Positions 7,511 to 16,111 of a stretch of DNA of 64,000 nucleotides are shown piece by piece. The position numbers and the translations under genes are program-made. The stretch is taken from contig NZ_NKTZ01000001.1 of assembly GCF_003207855.1 (NCBI RefSeq), positions 62,001 to 126,000 of the forward strand. The letters run 5' to 3'. Every line of letters begins with the position of its first letter. The first letter of the stretch is position 1. The notes beneath the pieces are model-generated. The model ran no database searches and was not told the origin of the DNA. It worked only from the letters and a program-made list of their open reading frames with translations. Source of the DNA: Komagataeibacter rhaeticus (GTDB taxonomy: Bacteria > Pseudomonadota > Alphaproteobacteria > Acetobacterales > Acetobacteraceae).

Positions 7511-7631
7511 GCGTATGGCATAAGTAATGGGGTGCCATCCGTCTTTTACGCATCTGGTTCGTTCAGGCTTTCACTACGCTGTGGCGTGCTGGCTGCCTGC
7601 TGGCACCATTATCGTTTAGGGAGCAACACCA

Positions 7632-7835
7632 ATGTCCAGACTGACAGCGGCCGAACGCAATGCCCTGCCGGATTCCGCCTTTGCCCTGCCCGGCCGGCGT
7701 TACCCCATACCTGACGTGACCCATGCGCGTGATGCCCTGGCCCGGGCCAGCGAGATGCTGCATCGCGGTGACCTGACGCAGGAGGAATATGACACGGTCG
7801 TGGCCCGCGCCCATGCCGTGCTGGAAAACGAATAG
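7632..7835 (+). CDS. Small DUF6582-like protein
   Basis: A 67-residue soluble protein. The N-terminal LTAAERNALPDSAFALPGR followed by YPIPDVTHARDALARA resembles the short DUF6582 motif, in which an AERNxLPxSxFA..R.YPI..HA pattern is typical. The rest is helical and acidic. A good ribosome site (GGGAG at 7619-7623) precedes the ATG. Function is unknown; related domains occur in phage-associated and stand-alone bacterial proteins. A strong terminator follows, so it is probably transcribed alone. Confidence 0.7.
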   Translation: MSRLTAAERNALPDSAFALPGRRYPIPDVTHARDALARASEMLHRGDLTQEEYDTVVARAHAVLENE

Positions 7836-7845
7836 CCCCTGTATG

Positions 7846-7882
7846 AAAAAAGGGGCGCGGACCTGTGCCCGCGCCCCCTTTT
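7846..7882. terminator. Bidirectional intrinsic terminator after the DUF6582-like gene
   Basis: A 9-bp GC stem (GGGGCGCGG at 7852-7860 with 7869-7877) is flanked by an A-run on the left and TTTT on the right, so it can work on both strands. It lies between convergent genes. Confidence 0.7.
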
Positions 7883-7884
7883 GA

Positions 7885-7992
7885 GGCTGTCTGAAAAGCC
7901 TGTAGTCATGCAAAAGTTTTTGGTGAAGCTTTTTTCAAAAAGCTCCAAGGAATGCCGCTTTTCTGAAAAAAGGCAGCATCCAGAAACTTTTG
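7885..7992. repeat. Double-hairpin dispersed repeat, copy 2, with the GGCTGT 5' extension
   Basis: The core (about 7911-7992) has both hairpins with small changes. It is preceded by GGCTGTCTGAAAA, the same end sequence as in the copies at 54220 and 62588. It lies between the convergent DUF6582-like gene and etfA. Confidence 0.75.
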
Positions 7993-8025
7993 TTGTTTTT
8001 TATCAACGCATGGCTGGCGCAGGCT

Positions 8026-8964
8026 TCAGCCTGCCTTGTCCAGTTCCGCCTCAAGCTGCGGCAGGATGGTAAACAGGTCGCCCACGATCCCGTAATCCGC
8101 CACCTGGAAGATCGGCGCTTCGGGGTCCTTGTTGACGGCCACGATCACCTTGCTGTCCTTCATGCCTGCAAGGTGCTGGATCGCCCCGGATATGCCCATG
8201 GCGATATACAGTTCGGGCGCCACGATCTTGCCGGTCTGGCCAACCTGGTATTCGTTGGAGACGAACCCCTTGTCCACCGCCGCGCGGGATGCGCCAATGG
8301 CGGCACCCAGCCTGTCGGCCAGCGGTTCGAGAAGCTTGAAGTTCTCCTCGTTCTGCATGCCGTTGCCGCCCGAGACCACGACGCGGGCGGATTCCAGTTC
8401 CGGCCGCTCGGATTTGGAAAGCTCGGTGCTGACAAAGGTCGAACCACCGGGGCCTGCGGGCAGGGCCACGTCCTCGATCACCGCATTGCCGCCCTCCGCC
8501 GCCACCGGCTCGAAGGAGGAGGCGCGCACCGTGATCACCTTCTTCGCATCGGCCGATTTTACCGTTGCCAGCGCGCTGCCCGCATAGATCGGGCGGACAA
8601 AGGTGTCGGCATCGTTGATGGCAACGATATCGGGGATCGGCTGCACATCCAGCAGGGCCGCCGCACGCGGCAGCACGTTCTTGGCCGTGGCCGAGGACGT
8701 GGCGAGGATATGGGTGTAACCATCGGCAAGCTGCGCCAGCAGGGCGGCAACCGGCTCGGCCAGTTCGCTGCTGCCGGTGGTGTCGGTCACCTGCAGCACC
8801 TTTTTCACGCCGGGAATGGCGGCGGCTGACTTTGCGGCTGCCGCCGCGTCGGGGCCGGTCACCAGCACATCGACATCACCCAGCCTGTTGGCCGCCGCAA
8901 TGGCCGAGCGCGAAGCCTGCCGGATCACACCGCCTTCATGGTCAAGGAAAACGAGTACGGTCAT
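8026..8964 (-). CDS. etfA: Electron transfer flavoprotein, alpha subunit
   Basis: A 312-residue protein. The C-terminal FAD domain has [49 protein letters not shown] and the signature [24 protein letters not shown]. With EtfB it accepts electrons from acyl-CoA and related dehydrogenases and passes them to ETF-quinone oxidoreductase. It is last in the operon ETF-QO, etfB, etfA; its start is 2 bases after the etfB stop. The 3' end faces repeat copy 2. Confidence 0.96.
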   Translation of the reverse strand: MTVLVFLDHEGGVIRQASRSAIAAANRLGDVDVLVTGPDAAAAAKSAAAIPGVKKVLQVTDTTGSSELAEPVAALLAQLADGYTHILATSSATAKNVLPRAAALLDVQPIPDIVAINDADTFVRPIYAGSALATVKSADAKKVITVRASSFEPVAAEGGNAVIEDVALPAGPGGSTFVSTELSKSERPELESARVVVSGGNGMQNEENFKLLEPLADRLGAAIGASRAAVDKGFVSNEYQVGQTGKIVAPELYIAMGISGAIQHLAGMKDSKVIVAVNKDPEAPIFQVADYGIVGDLFTILPQLEAELDKAG

Positions 8965-8966
8965 GA

Positions 8967-9716
8967 TCAGATCACCTTTGCTTCGTTACGCAGACGCGAC
9001 ACCAGTTCCGCCGCCGAGTCGAGTTTGATGCCCGCCTTGCGCTCGGGCGGTTCGGCAACCGAGATCACGCTCAGGCGCGGCGTCATGTCCACGCCCAGGT
9101 CGGCTGGCGTGATCTTTTCCATCGGCTTCTTGCGCGCTTTCATGATGTTGGGCAGCGAGGCATAGCGCGGCTCGTTCAGGCGCAGGTCGGCGGTGATGAT
9201 GGCCGGCAGCGCCAGCTTGATGGTCTGCGCACCGCCATCGATCTCGCGGGTTACGGTCACCGCGCCGTCAGCCACATCCACCTTGGAGGCAAAGGTCGCC
9301 TGCGGGCGGTCCAGCAGCCCCGCCAGCATCTGGCCGGTGGCGTTCATGTCATCATCAATGGCCTGCTTGCCCAGAATGACAAGATCGGGCTTTTCCTTTT
9401 CCACCAGTGCCTTGAGAACCTTGGCCACCGCCAGCGGTTCGGTCACCACGTCGGTTTCCACCAGGATGGAGCGGTCAGCACCCATGGCCATGGCCGTGCG
9501 CAGCGTATCCTGCGCCTTGGCCTCGCCAATGGAGACGGCAATGATCTCGCTCACCACGCCTTTTTCCTTCAGGCGCACGGCTTCCTCGACCGCGATCTCG
9601 TCAAACGGATTCATGGACATCTTGACGCCAGCGGTTTCCACGCCGGAACCATCGGCCTTCACGCGCGGCTTGATGTTGTAATCAATCACGCGCTTAACGG
9701 GTACAAGAACCTTCAT
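8967..9716 (-). CDS. etfB: Electron transfer flavoprotein, beta subunit
   Basis: A 249-residue protein with the N-terminal [14 protein letters not shown], a [18 protein letters not shown] segment, and the AMP-binding and ETF-beta signature in the middle ([22 protein letters not shown]). It pairs with EtfA (2-base gap) to form the soluble heterodimer that holds FAD and structural AMP. A 75-base gap separates it from the ETF-QO gene upstream, so all three are probably one transcript. Confidence 0.96.
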   Translation of the reverse strand: MKVLVPVKRVIDYNIKPRVKADGSGVETAGVKMSMNPFDEIAVEEAVRLKEKGVVSEIIAVSIGEAKAQDTLRTAMAMGADRSILVETDVVTEPLAVAKVLKALVEKEKPDLVILGKQAIDDDMNATGQMLAGLLDRPQATFASKVDVADGAVTVTREIDGGAQTIKLALPAIITADLRLNEPRYASLPNIMKARKKPMEKITPADLGVDMTPRLSVISVAEPPERKAGIKLDSAAELVSRLRNEAKVI

Positions 9717-9791
9717 TGCATATGTGCCTGTCTGTCTTCTTCGGATAAGGGCAATCGGTGTGGCGGATACATACCGTACCCGCCGCCCGAA

Positions 9792-11432
9792 TTACATCCC
9801 ACCCGGATAGTTCGGCCCACCCGCGCCCTCCGGCGTGGCCCAGTCGATGTTCTGGGTCGGGTCCTTGATGTCGCAGGTCTTGCAGTGCACGCAGTTCTGG
9901 GCGTTGATCTGCAGCTTCGGATCGGTGGCCTCATCGGCCACCTCATACACGCCTGCCGGGCAGTAGCGGCTTTCGGGCGCGCGGAACACGTCCCAGTTCA
10001 CCGTCTTCCACAGCGACATGTTGCGCACCTTCAGGTGGACCGGCTGGTCTTCCTCATGATTGGTGCTGGACAGGAACACGGAAGACAGGCGGTCGAATGT
10101 GATCTTGCCGTCCGGCTTGGGGTAGTCGATTTTGGGTGAGATCGAGGCTGGCTCCAGCACCTCGTTATCGGCGTGGCGGGTGTGCAGTGTCCATGGCGCG
10201 CGGCCACGCAGCAGCATGGCATCGATGCCGGAATACAGCGCGCCGCCCTTCATGCCGAATTTCGCAAAGGCCGGGCGGATGTTGCGCACGCCCCGCAGTT
10301 CGGGCCACAGCCAGGAATCCCGCACCCGCCGGGTGTAGGAACCGGGTTCGGCCCGGTTGGTGGCCAGTGCTTCCGCCACCGCCTCGGCCGCGAGCATGCC
10401 GGACTTCATGGCCGTATGGGTACCCTTGATCTTGGGCACGTTCAGGAACCCTGCCGTATCGCCAATCAGCGCCCCACCGGGGAAGGTCAGGCGCGGGATG
10501 GACTGGATGCCGCCTTCGGACAGCGCGCGCGCGCCATAGGCGATGCGGCGGCCGCCTTCAAAATACGGGCGGAAGGCGGGGTGCAGCTTCACGCGCTGCA
10601 TCTCGTCAAACGGGGAAAGCCATGTGTTGGGGTAATCCAGCCCGACCACGAACCCGTAGGAGACAAGGTTGTCACCAAAATGGTACATCCACGCCCCGCC
10701 ATAGGTCCGGTCATCCAGCGGCCAGCCAAAGCTGTGCTGCACCAGGCCGGGGCGATGCATTTCCTTGGGAATTTCCCACAGTTCCTTGATGCCCAGCCCG
10801 TAGGTCTGCGGGTCCACGCCCTTGCGCAGGTTGTACATCGCGGTGACCTGCTTGGTCAGCGAACCCCGGCAGCCTTCGGCAAACAGGGTGTATTTCGCGC
10901 GCAGTTCCATGCCCGGCGCATAGTTGTCGCCCGGCTGGCCGTCACGGCCCACGCCCATGTCCCCTGTTGCAACCCCGATCACGCGGCCGCCGTCATCCAC
11001 CAGCACCTCGGCACCGGCAAAGCCGGGATAGATCTCCACACCCAGTTCCTCCGCCCGGCCGGCAAGCCAGCGGCACAGGTCACCCAGGCTGGTGATGTAG
11101 TTGCCGTGGTTGCTCATGTGCGGCATCACGCGGTCAAGGAAGGGGACTTCCAGACTACCCTTGCGTGTCAGGTAGAGCATCTGCTCTTCCGTCACGGGGG
11201 TGTTGAGCGGTGCGCCTTCTTCCCGCCAGTGGGGCAGGAGTTCTTCCAGCGCGCGTGGCTCGATCACGGCGCCGGACAGGATATGGGCGCCAATCTCGCT
11301 GCCTTTCTCGATCAGGCAGACGCTGGCATCGGGGGCGACCTGCCGCAGCCGGATCGCGGCGGCCAGTCCCGACGGGCCGCCACCAACGATAACGACATCG
11401 AATTCCATAGTCTCGCGCGTGGTCTCGCTCAT
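9792..11432 (-). CDS. Electron transfer flavoprotein-ubiquinone oxidoreductase
   Basis: About 546 residues. The FAD-binding GGGPSGLAAAIRL is near the N-terminus, a second dinucleotide motif (GGALIGDTAGFLNVPKIKG) is in the middle, and the C-terminal 4Fe-4S region has Cys in CPAGVYE and in CVHCKTCDIKDP. It is a monotopic inner-membrane enzyme that moves electrons from reduced ETF to ubiquinone. The ATG at 11432 has GAGGA ten bases upstream; an in-frame ATG at 11456 adds eight residues without a ribosome site. It is first in the ETF operon. Confidence 0.94.
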   Translation of the reverse strand: MSETTRETMEFDVVIVGGGPSGLAAAIRLRQVAPDASVCLIEKGSEIGAHILSGAVIEPRALEELLPHWREEGAPLNTPVTEEQMLYLTRKGSLEVPFLDRVMPHMSNHGNYITSLGDLCRWLAGRAEELGVEIYPGFAGAEVLVDDGGRVIGVATGDMGVGRDGQPGDNYAPGMELRAKYTLFAEGCRGSLTKQVTAMYNLRKGVDPQTYGLGIKELWEIPKEMHRPGLVQHSFGWPLDDRTYGGAWMYHFGDNLVSYGFVVGLDYPNTWLSPFDEMQRVKLHPAFRPYFEGGRRIAYGARALSEGGIQSIPRLTFPGGALIGDTAGFLNVPKIKGTHTAMKSGMLAAEAVAEALATNRAEPGSYTRRVRDSWLWPELRGVRNIRPAFAKFGMKGGALYSGIDAMLLRGRAPWTLHTRHADNEVLEPASISPKIDYPKPDGKITFDRLSSVFLSSTNHEEDQPVHLKVRNMSLWKTVNWDVFRAPESRYCPAGVYEVADEATDPKLQINAQNCVHCKTCDIKDPTQNIDWATPEGAGGPNYPGGM

Positions 11433-11574
11433 ACCTCTGTTGTCCTCTTGCGTCATGACCGGGATGACATGGGATAAATGTTACACTGGATAGACGTGCT
11501 TCCTAGAACCGTTTGGTGCCTGAATAAAGGCTTGTTGCGCATTCCGTTCCCGCTGTGGCGCAATCTGGCCCCCA

Positions 11575-12228
11575 TCAGCACGCATGGGTGGGCATGGCCA
11601 GTTCGTCCCGCGCTTCCCATTCGGGGCCGACATAATTGACAATCAGCGTGCGCCGCACCCCGTTCAGCGGCCGGGGCACGAAGCCATGCCATGACCGGGC
11701 GGACGGGATGAACAGCAGCCCGGAGTTGAAGGCACCCGATGCACGGGCCACGGGCGTGCCTGTGGCTGTCATGATGTCCGTGCCCCACTGTGCCGCCTGC
11801 GCCCCCATGGAAAGCGCAATGAGCAGCGTCAGCCGCTTGGCCCCGATATCGGTATGTGGTTCCAGCCAGAAACCGTTGGTATCAAGGCACAGTTCAAGGC
11901 GCAGGGCCGTATTTTCAAGCCGGGCCGCACAATGGGTGGTGAAGACCGCGCGCGTGTGCGGCGCATCGAACAGATGCGCCAGATGGTCCAGTGCCGGATT
12001 GGCCGCGCGCAGGGCCGGGGTAATGAACAGCCGCTGCCCGTTGCGCCCGGCGCGCTGGCCACCGCTGTCACCACCCATGAAACGCGCATCGGGCCGCCAT
12101 GCCACCAGTGCCGCGGCGACCGGGGCGGGCAGCACGTCATGGAGCTGCCAGTGGGGATAGGGCCACGCAATGACCGGGCTGGCCTGCAGGGCGGCAATGA
12201 CGCAGTTGGTTTCCATGGGATGGTTCAT
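11575..12228 (-). CDS. 2-oxoglutarate/Fe(II)-dependent dioxygenase-like protein
   Basis: A 217-residue cytosolic protein of the prolyl-4-hydroxylase-like fold. The metal triad is visible: His and Asp in EPHTDIGAKRLTLL and the distal His in SWHGF, followed by the 2-oxoglutarate Arg in NGVRRTLIVNYV. Substrate is unknown; Acetobacteraceae relatives are usually called hypothetical or 2OG-Fe(II) oxygenases. The open frame continues upstream into repeat copy 3 (MVKLFSKSF...), so I start at the ATG at 12228, with 12216 as an alternative. Upstream on the same strand is hemN, separated by the repeat. Confidence 0.75.
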   Translation of the reverse strand: MNHPMETNCVIAALQASPVIAWPYPHWQLHDVLPAPVAAALVAWRPDARFMGGDSGGQRAGRNGQRLFITPALRAANPALDHLAHLFDAPHTRAVFTTHCAARLENTALRLELCLDTNGFWLEPHTDIGAKRLTLLIALSMGAQAAQWGTDIMTATGTPVARASGAFNSGLLFIPSARSWHGFVPRPLNGVRRTLIVNYVGPEWEARDELAMPTHAC

Positions 12229-12246
12229 GTTGTGGTATGAAAAAGG

Positions 12247-12330
12247 AATAGAAGTTTTCGGGTACCGCCTTTTTTCAGAAAGGCGGCGTTCCCTGAAGCT
12301 TTTTGAAAAAAGCTTCACCAAAAACGTCTT
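12247..12330. repeat. Double-hairpin dispersed repeat, copy 3
   Basis: Carries the GCCGCC-type hairpin (left) and GAAGC-type hairpin (right) with the outer arms. It begins 24 bases after the hemN stop. Confidence 0.85.
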
Positions 12331-12353
12331 TACGGTTTTCCGGGCATTCCTGG

Positions 12354-13721
12354 CTACAGGGCGCTGGCGTGGCGGGTGGCGCTACCGGCACCCAGATAGC
12401 GGTCAAACACCGAAGCCACATGCCGCACGAAGGGGCGTCCCTTTTCCGTAACCCGGATCTGGCGGCCTGTGACCTGTACCAGCCCATCGCGCGCCATGCC
12501 GGCCAGGCGGCCCAGTTCGGGGTCAAGGCAGTCGGCGGGCAGGCCGTACCGTGTCGTGGTTTCGGCAAGATCGGCCTGCAGGGTGCACATCACCTGTTCT
12601 ATGATGGTGGCACGCAGCCGGTCATCGGCATCCAGCGCCACGCCGCGCACAACCGGCAGGCTGTCCGTATCCTGCGCCATGAGCCGGGCATAGGCTGCGG
12701 ACGAGACGGCATTCTGTGTCATGCCGCCGGGCAGGGCGGAAATGGCGGAGGCGCCGATCCCGATCAGGGCGGCAGCGGCATCAACCGTATAACCCTGGAA
12801 ATTGCGGTGCAGCGTGCCGGTCGCCATGGCGCGGGCCATGCTGTCGGTGGGGCTGGCGTAATGGTCCAGCCCCACGGGCAGGAAGCCCTCCGCGCGCAGC
12901 ACGCCATCAATGGCTGTGCGCTGCGCCACGCGGTCGGCCGGTCCGGGCAACTGGCCCGTGGGGATGAGGGCCTGGCGCTTCTGCTTCCACGGCACATGGG
13001 CATAGCCGAACACGGCCAGCCGGTCCGGACGCAGGCTGGCCACGGCCCGTGCCGTGCGGGCAACGCCTGCCGTATCCTGCCGGGGCAGGCCATAGATCAG
13101 GTCGATGTTGATCGCGTTCACGCCCGCCGCGCGCAAGGCATCCAGGCAGTCACGGGTCTGCTCCCAGCTCTGTATGCGCCCGCAGGCTTCCTGCACGTCA
13201 GGGTCCAGATCCTGCACGCCCATGCTGGCGCGGTTGAAGCCCAGTTCATGCAGCAGGGCAGGATATGCGGGCGGCAGGTGGCGGGGATCGACCTCGATGC
13301 TGATCTCGGCATCGGGCAGGATGATGAAGTTCTGGCGGATGGCCTGCATGACCCGGCGCATCGTGCCCGTGGGCAGCGTGGTGGGCGTGCCGCCGCCCCA
13401 TTGCAGATGGCTGATCCGGCGCTGCGGGCCGATGATCGCAACAATCCGGTGCAGTTCCTCCAGCAGCAGCGCGCCATAGGCGGCGCGCGCGTCCGCATTG
13501 CGCAGCACGGCGGTATTGCACCCGCAGAACCGGCATAGCGTGTCACAGAAGGGAACGTGAAGATAAAGGGAGACCGGCTGCGAGGCCGGCAGGGCAGAGA
13601 GCCATTGGCGGCTGTCCGCCGGGCCCACCGCATCGCTGAACTGCGCTGCGGTGGGGTAGCTGGTATAACGCGGCAGGTTGCCCCCGTAGCGCGAAAGCAG
13701 GGTGCTGTCCGCCGCGCTCAT
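12354..13721 (-). CDS. hemN: Oxygen-independent coproporphyrinogen III dehydrogenase (radical SAM)
   Basis: A 455-residue radical-SAM protein. The N-terminal NLPRYTSYPTAAQF is typical of true HemN, and the cluster motif is PFCDTLCRFCGCN (CxxxCxxC plus the extra Cys). QWGGGTPT and VDPRHLPP bind SAM, and the C-terminal HemN domain includes GLDHYASPTDSMARA. It oxidatively decarboxylates coproporphyrinogen III without oxygen. It starts 4 bases after the ompW stop, so it is probably co-transcribed with ompW from the promoter with the FNR box at 14634, which fits use at low oxygen. Confidence 0.96.
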   Translation of the reverse strand: MSAADSTLLSRYGGNLPRYTSYPTAAQFSDAVGPADSRQWLSALPASQPVSLYLHVPFCDTLCRFCGCNTAVLRNADARAAYGALLLEELHRIVAIIGPQRRISHLQWGGGTPTTLPTGTMRRVMQAIRQNFIILPDAEISIEVDPRHLPPAYPALLHELGFNRASMGVQDLDPDVQEACGRIQSWEQTRDCLDALRAAGVNAINIDLIYGLPRQDTAGVARTARAVASLRPDRLAVFGYAHVPWKQKRQALIPTGQLPGPADRVAQRTAIDGVLRAEGFLPVGLDHYASPTDSMARAMATGTLHRNFQGYTVDAAAALIGIGASAISALPGGMTQNAVSSAAYARLMAQDTDSLPVVRGVALDADDRLRATIIEQVMCTLQADLAETTTRYGLPADCLDPELGRLAGMARDGLVQVTGRQIRVTEKGRPFVRHVASVFDRYLGAGSATRHASAL

Positions 13722-13725
13722 GCCA

Positions 13726-14526
13726 TCAGAACCGGTAGGCGATACCGGCGGACACCACGGTCGGGTCGAGCGAGTCGTGGGCCTTGACCTTCAGGCTCTC
13801 GCTGCTGTTTTCCGCCCAGGCGTGCATGCGCACGAACATCTGCTTGACGTCGAAGTTGAAGAACCAGTTGCCGACCAGCTGGTAGTCCACACCGGCGTTG
13901 ATGGACGGGCCACCGGTAAAGCCGGAGTTCAGCTTGGACAGGCCCAGCGCGCCGCTGGCGTTCATGTTGTGGAACCACATGAAGGTGCCGCCCACGCCCA
14001 CATACGGGTTCAGGCGCTTGTGCGGACGGAAATGCCACGCAACGGTCACTGTCGGCGGCAGCACCCATGCGCTGCCCACGTCGGTCTTGCTGTTGCCGGT
14101 CATCTGGGACAGCGCGCCGCCATTGGCCTGCACTTCATGGCGGGTGCTGGTGGCGATCAGGTCGAGCGAGATGTTGTCGGTCACGAAGTATTCGAACGTC
14201 AGTTCCGGCATGACCTGGTCGGTCGTCTTGACGCGGGTGCCACTCAGGGCGGTGCCATTTGCCCAGACCTTGCTGTCACGGTCTTCGGGCAGCACGCCCA
14301 CGGCGGACAGGCGGATCATGAAGTCACCGCGGCCCAGGCCGATCTTGGTTGTGGAGCAGGTCTGGAAGATGCCGCAATGGCCCTTGGGCTGCGCCACGGC
14401 AACGGGGTTGGCGATCGGGGCGTTGACGTAGGTGGAAGGGGTGGCGGTCTGCGCATGGACCGCAACGGGTGCGAGGGTCGCAGCACCCAGTGCTGCCGAC
14501 ATGGCGAATTTACGAATGTTTTTCAT
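13726..14526 (-). CDS. ompW: OmpW-family outer membrane protein
   Basis: A 266-residue precursor with a signal peptide (MKNIRKFAMSAALGAATLAP..., cleavage after VHA) and a beta-barrel ending in AYRF, the terminal Phe needed for outer-membrane insertion. The OmpW pattern is clear: GDFMIRLSAVGVLPED, PELTFEYFVTDNISLDLIA, LPPTVTVAWHF and LNPYVGVGGTFMWF. OmpW forms an 8-strand barrel for small hydrophobic molecules and is often oxygen- or stress-controlled. An FNR box lies 108 bp upstream of the start. hemN follows after 4 bases. Confidence 0.92.
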   Translation of the reverse strand: MKNIRKFAMSAALGAATLAPVAVHAQTATPSTYVNAPIANPVAVAQPKGHCGIFQTCSTTKIGLGRGDFMIRLSAVGVLPEDRDSKVWANGTALSGTRVKTTDQVMPELTFEYFVTDNISLDLIATSTRHEVQANGGALSQMTGNSKTDVGSAWVLPPTVTVAWHFRPHKRLNPYVGVGGTFMWFHNMNASGALGLSKLNSGFTGGPSINAGVDYQLVGNWFFNFDVKQMFVRMHAWAENSSESLKVKAHDSLDPTVVSAGIAYRF

Positions 14527-14633
14527 CGTGAGCAGACCTTAATTTTTCATTCCATCCGTGTGGAAAGGAAGACGTTGAGAATATTCAACCTGATGTGATC
14601 AGTGCAGAAATCACGGCCACCTAGCATCCGGCT

Positions 14634-14647
14634 TTGATGTGAATCAA
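14634..14647. promoter_or_regulatory. FNR box upstream of ompW-hemN
   Basis: TTGATGTGAATCAA matches the FNR consensus TTGAT-N4-ATCAA exactly. It lies 108 bp upstream of the ompW start and ends one base before the stop codon of the neighbouring gene. The FNR-type regulator gene is 0.7 kb away. Confidence 0.8.
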
Positions 14648-15133
14648 TCAAAGACCCCGATCTATTTCCTTGTTGTGGTCCAGGTGGACTGTTCTTTCGG
14701 TAATGTGGCCGGATGAACACAGTTTCCGTACCGCGCTGTCCCGGTTGATGGTGGGTTTATTATAGGAAAATGTTCGTATTGCATCGCAGCCGAGTTCACG
14801 CGCCAGGGTTTCCATGGCGGGCAGCAGGGCGTTCATGATCTGCTGTTCATGCGTATAGCTGAGGGCGATGATGTAATCGGATGTCAGCGTATCGCCCGAG
14901 CACAGGTCAAACCCGCGCCGGAACGTGGCCATGCCACAGGGCGGGCGGGCGGGGCCGTAACGGGCGACCAGCATGCCTTCGCGCGCACGGGGGCCGGAGC
15001 GGGCCAGCCTGCGGCCGATGCGTACCCATTCCTGCAGGGTGATATGGGGGAAGGAAATCCGGATCAGGGGATATAGCAACGGCACGTCCGCAGGTTCCAG
15101 TCGTCTGACCATGGGCTGGGGGGGGACGTGCAC
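14648..15133 (-). CDS. GNAT-like acetyltransferase domain protein, function unknown
   Basis: A 161-residue soluble protein. MVRRLEPADVPLLYPLIRISFP at the N-terminus and the following strand-helix pattern resemble a GNAT fold, but the acetyl-CoA P-loop (Q/RxxGxG/A) is not clearly present, so catalytic function is uncertain. It lies between ompW and the divergent fnr gene. The FNR box at 15210-15223 is about 80 bp upstream of its start, so it may share oxygen control. The next ATG (codon 8, near 15112) is an alternative start. Confidence 0.6.
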   Translation of the reverse strand: MHVPPQPMVRRLEPADVPLLYPLIRISFPHITLQEWVRIGRRLARSGPRAREGMLVARYGPARPPCGMATFRRGFDLCSGDTLTSDYIIALSYTHEQQIMNALLPAMETLARELGCDAIRTFSYNKPTINRDSAVRKLCSSGHITERTVHLDHNKEIDRGL

Positions 15134-15209
15134 GCGTCGGGATTTCCTCGGGGCTGGAATTTTTTATGAAGACCTGCAGTGTTTACCTTATTATTGCCTT
15201 TGGGATGCA

Positions 15210-15223
15210 TTGATTTACATCAA
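15210..15223. promoter_or_regulatory. FNR box between the acetyltransferase-like gene and fnr
   Basis: TTGATTTACATCAA is a perfect TTGAT-N4-ATCAA site. It is about 120 bp upstream of the fnr ATG and about 80 bp upstream of the divergent gene, so autoregulation and control of both genes are plausible. Confidence 0.8.
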
Positions 15224-15301
15224 ACCATCTGTCATACTCCTAGCTCTTGGCAAATGCATTTTAGTGTATTTCTAGGGAGCCAGGGCATCTCCGGTTACTT
15301 A

Positions 15302-15323
15302 AGGCGCCGGAACGCAGGCGCCT
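15302..15323 (+). other. Leader hairpin upstream of fnr
   Basis: AGGCGCC (15302-15308) pairs with GGCGCCT (15317-15323) over an 8-base loop, about 20 bases before the start codon and just before the ribosome site. It could affect translation or mRNA stability; there is no T-run. Confidence 0.35.
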
Positions 15324-15343
15324 GAGAGTGATTGGAAATAATT

Positions 15344-16111
15344 ATGTCGGATATGCCTTCGTGTCAGTTTGAATCGAGGCCACGGCGTATCGTGATCGGA
15401 TCAGGCGGGGTGCAGGCCGATTTCTGCACTACCTGCACCGTGCGGCCCAACAGCGTATGCAGCGTGATCGAACCGGGTGACATTTCGCGCCTGGCGGAAG
15501 TGGCGGTGGAGTCCATCGTGCCCCCCGGCCGTGGCTTCATAGAAGAGGGTGCGCCCGCCACCGATTTCTTCAATGTCACCTCCGGCACGGTCAAGCTGTT
15601 CAAGGCCCTGCCCGACGGGCGGCGGCAGATTACCGGATTTGCCGCGCCAGGCCATTTTCTCGGGCTTGCGGTATCGGACAGTTATGCCTTCGGGGCGGAG
15701 GCGGTCGATACGGTGCGTGTCTGCCGCTTCTCGCGTGAGAAGATGACCGAACTGCTGGACGATTTCCCCAAGCTGGAACGCCGCCTGCTGGAAGAGGCCT
15801 CGAATGAACTCGTCGCGGCCCAGAACCAGATGCTGCTGCTGGGCCGCAAGACCGCGCGTGAGCGCGTGGCCAGCTTCCTGCTGGACCAGATGCATGCGGG
15901 CCTGCCACCCGGGCAGGATGGCAATGGCGGCCGCCTGCACCTGCCCATGACGCGTGGTGACATCGCGGACTACCTTGGCCTGACGATCGAGACCGTCAGC
16001 CGCACATTGAGCTGGATGCGCGCCCAGGGCATGATCGAGGTGGGCAAGGGCTATGCCATCACCGTCCTCTCGGTTGCCAAGCTGGAAGTGCTGGCCGCCG
16101 GTAACGGTTAG
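15344..16111 (+). CDS. fnr: FNR-type Crp-family transcription regulator (oxygen sensor)
   Basis: About 255 residues. N-terminal Cys residues in FCTTCTVRPNSVC (CxxC-x7-C), plus a fourth Cys in VDTVRVCRF near residue 127, can ligate an oxygen-labile 4Fe-4S cluster. A cyclic-nucleotide-binding-type beta-roll follows (about 50-140), then the dimer helix and a winged helix. The recognition helix reads LTIETVSRTL; the ExxSR residues are those that read TTGAT half-sites. The ATG at 15344 is preferred over a TTG at 15332. The 3' end abuts the convergent permease gene. Confidence 0.92.
   Translation: MSDMPSCQFESRPRRIVIGSGGVQADFCTTCTVRPNSVCSVIEPGDISRLAEVAVESIVPPGRGFIEEGAPATDFFNVTSGTVKLFKALPDGRRQITGFAAPGHFLGLAVSDSYAFGAEAVDTVRVCRFSREKMTELLDDFPKLERRLLEEASNELVAAQNQMLLLGRKTARERVASFLLDQMHAGLPPGQDGNGGRLHLPMTRGDIADYLGLTIETVSRTLSWMRAQGMIEVGKGYAITVLSVAKLEVLAAGNG

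Noticed and set aside
7439-7714. 91-codon frame across the candidate sRNA and its terminator
   Set aside because: It runs through a strong intrinsic terminator and into the DUF6582-like gene in another frame; no protein likeness.
10173-11477. A 434-codon open frame opposite the ETF-quinone oxidoreductase gene
   Set aside because: Same reasons: no domain likeness and complete overlap with a well-supported gene.
12229-12321. N-terminal extension MVKLFSKSF... of the 2OG dioxygenase gene
   Set aside because: The same residues appear in frames beside other copies of the double-hairpin repeat, so they are repeat sequence, not protein.
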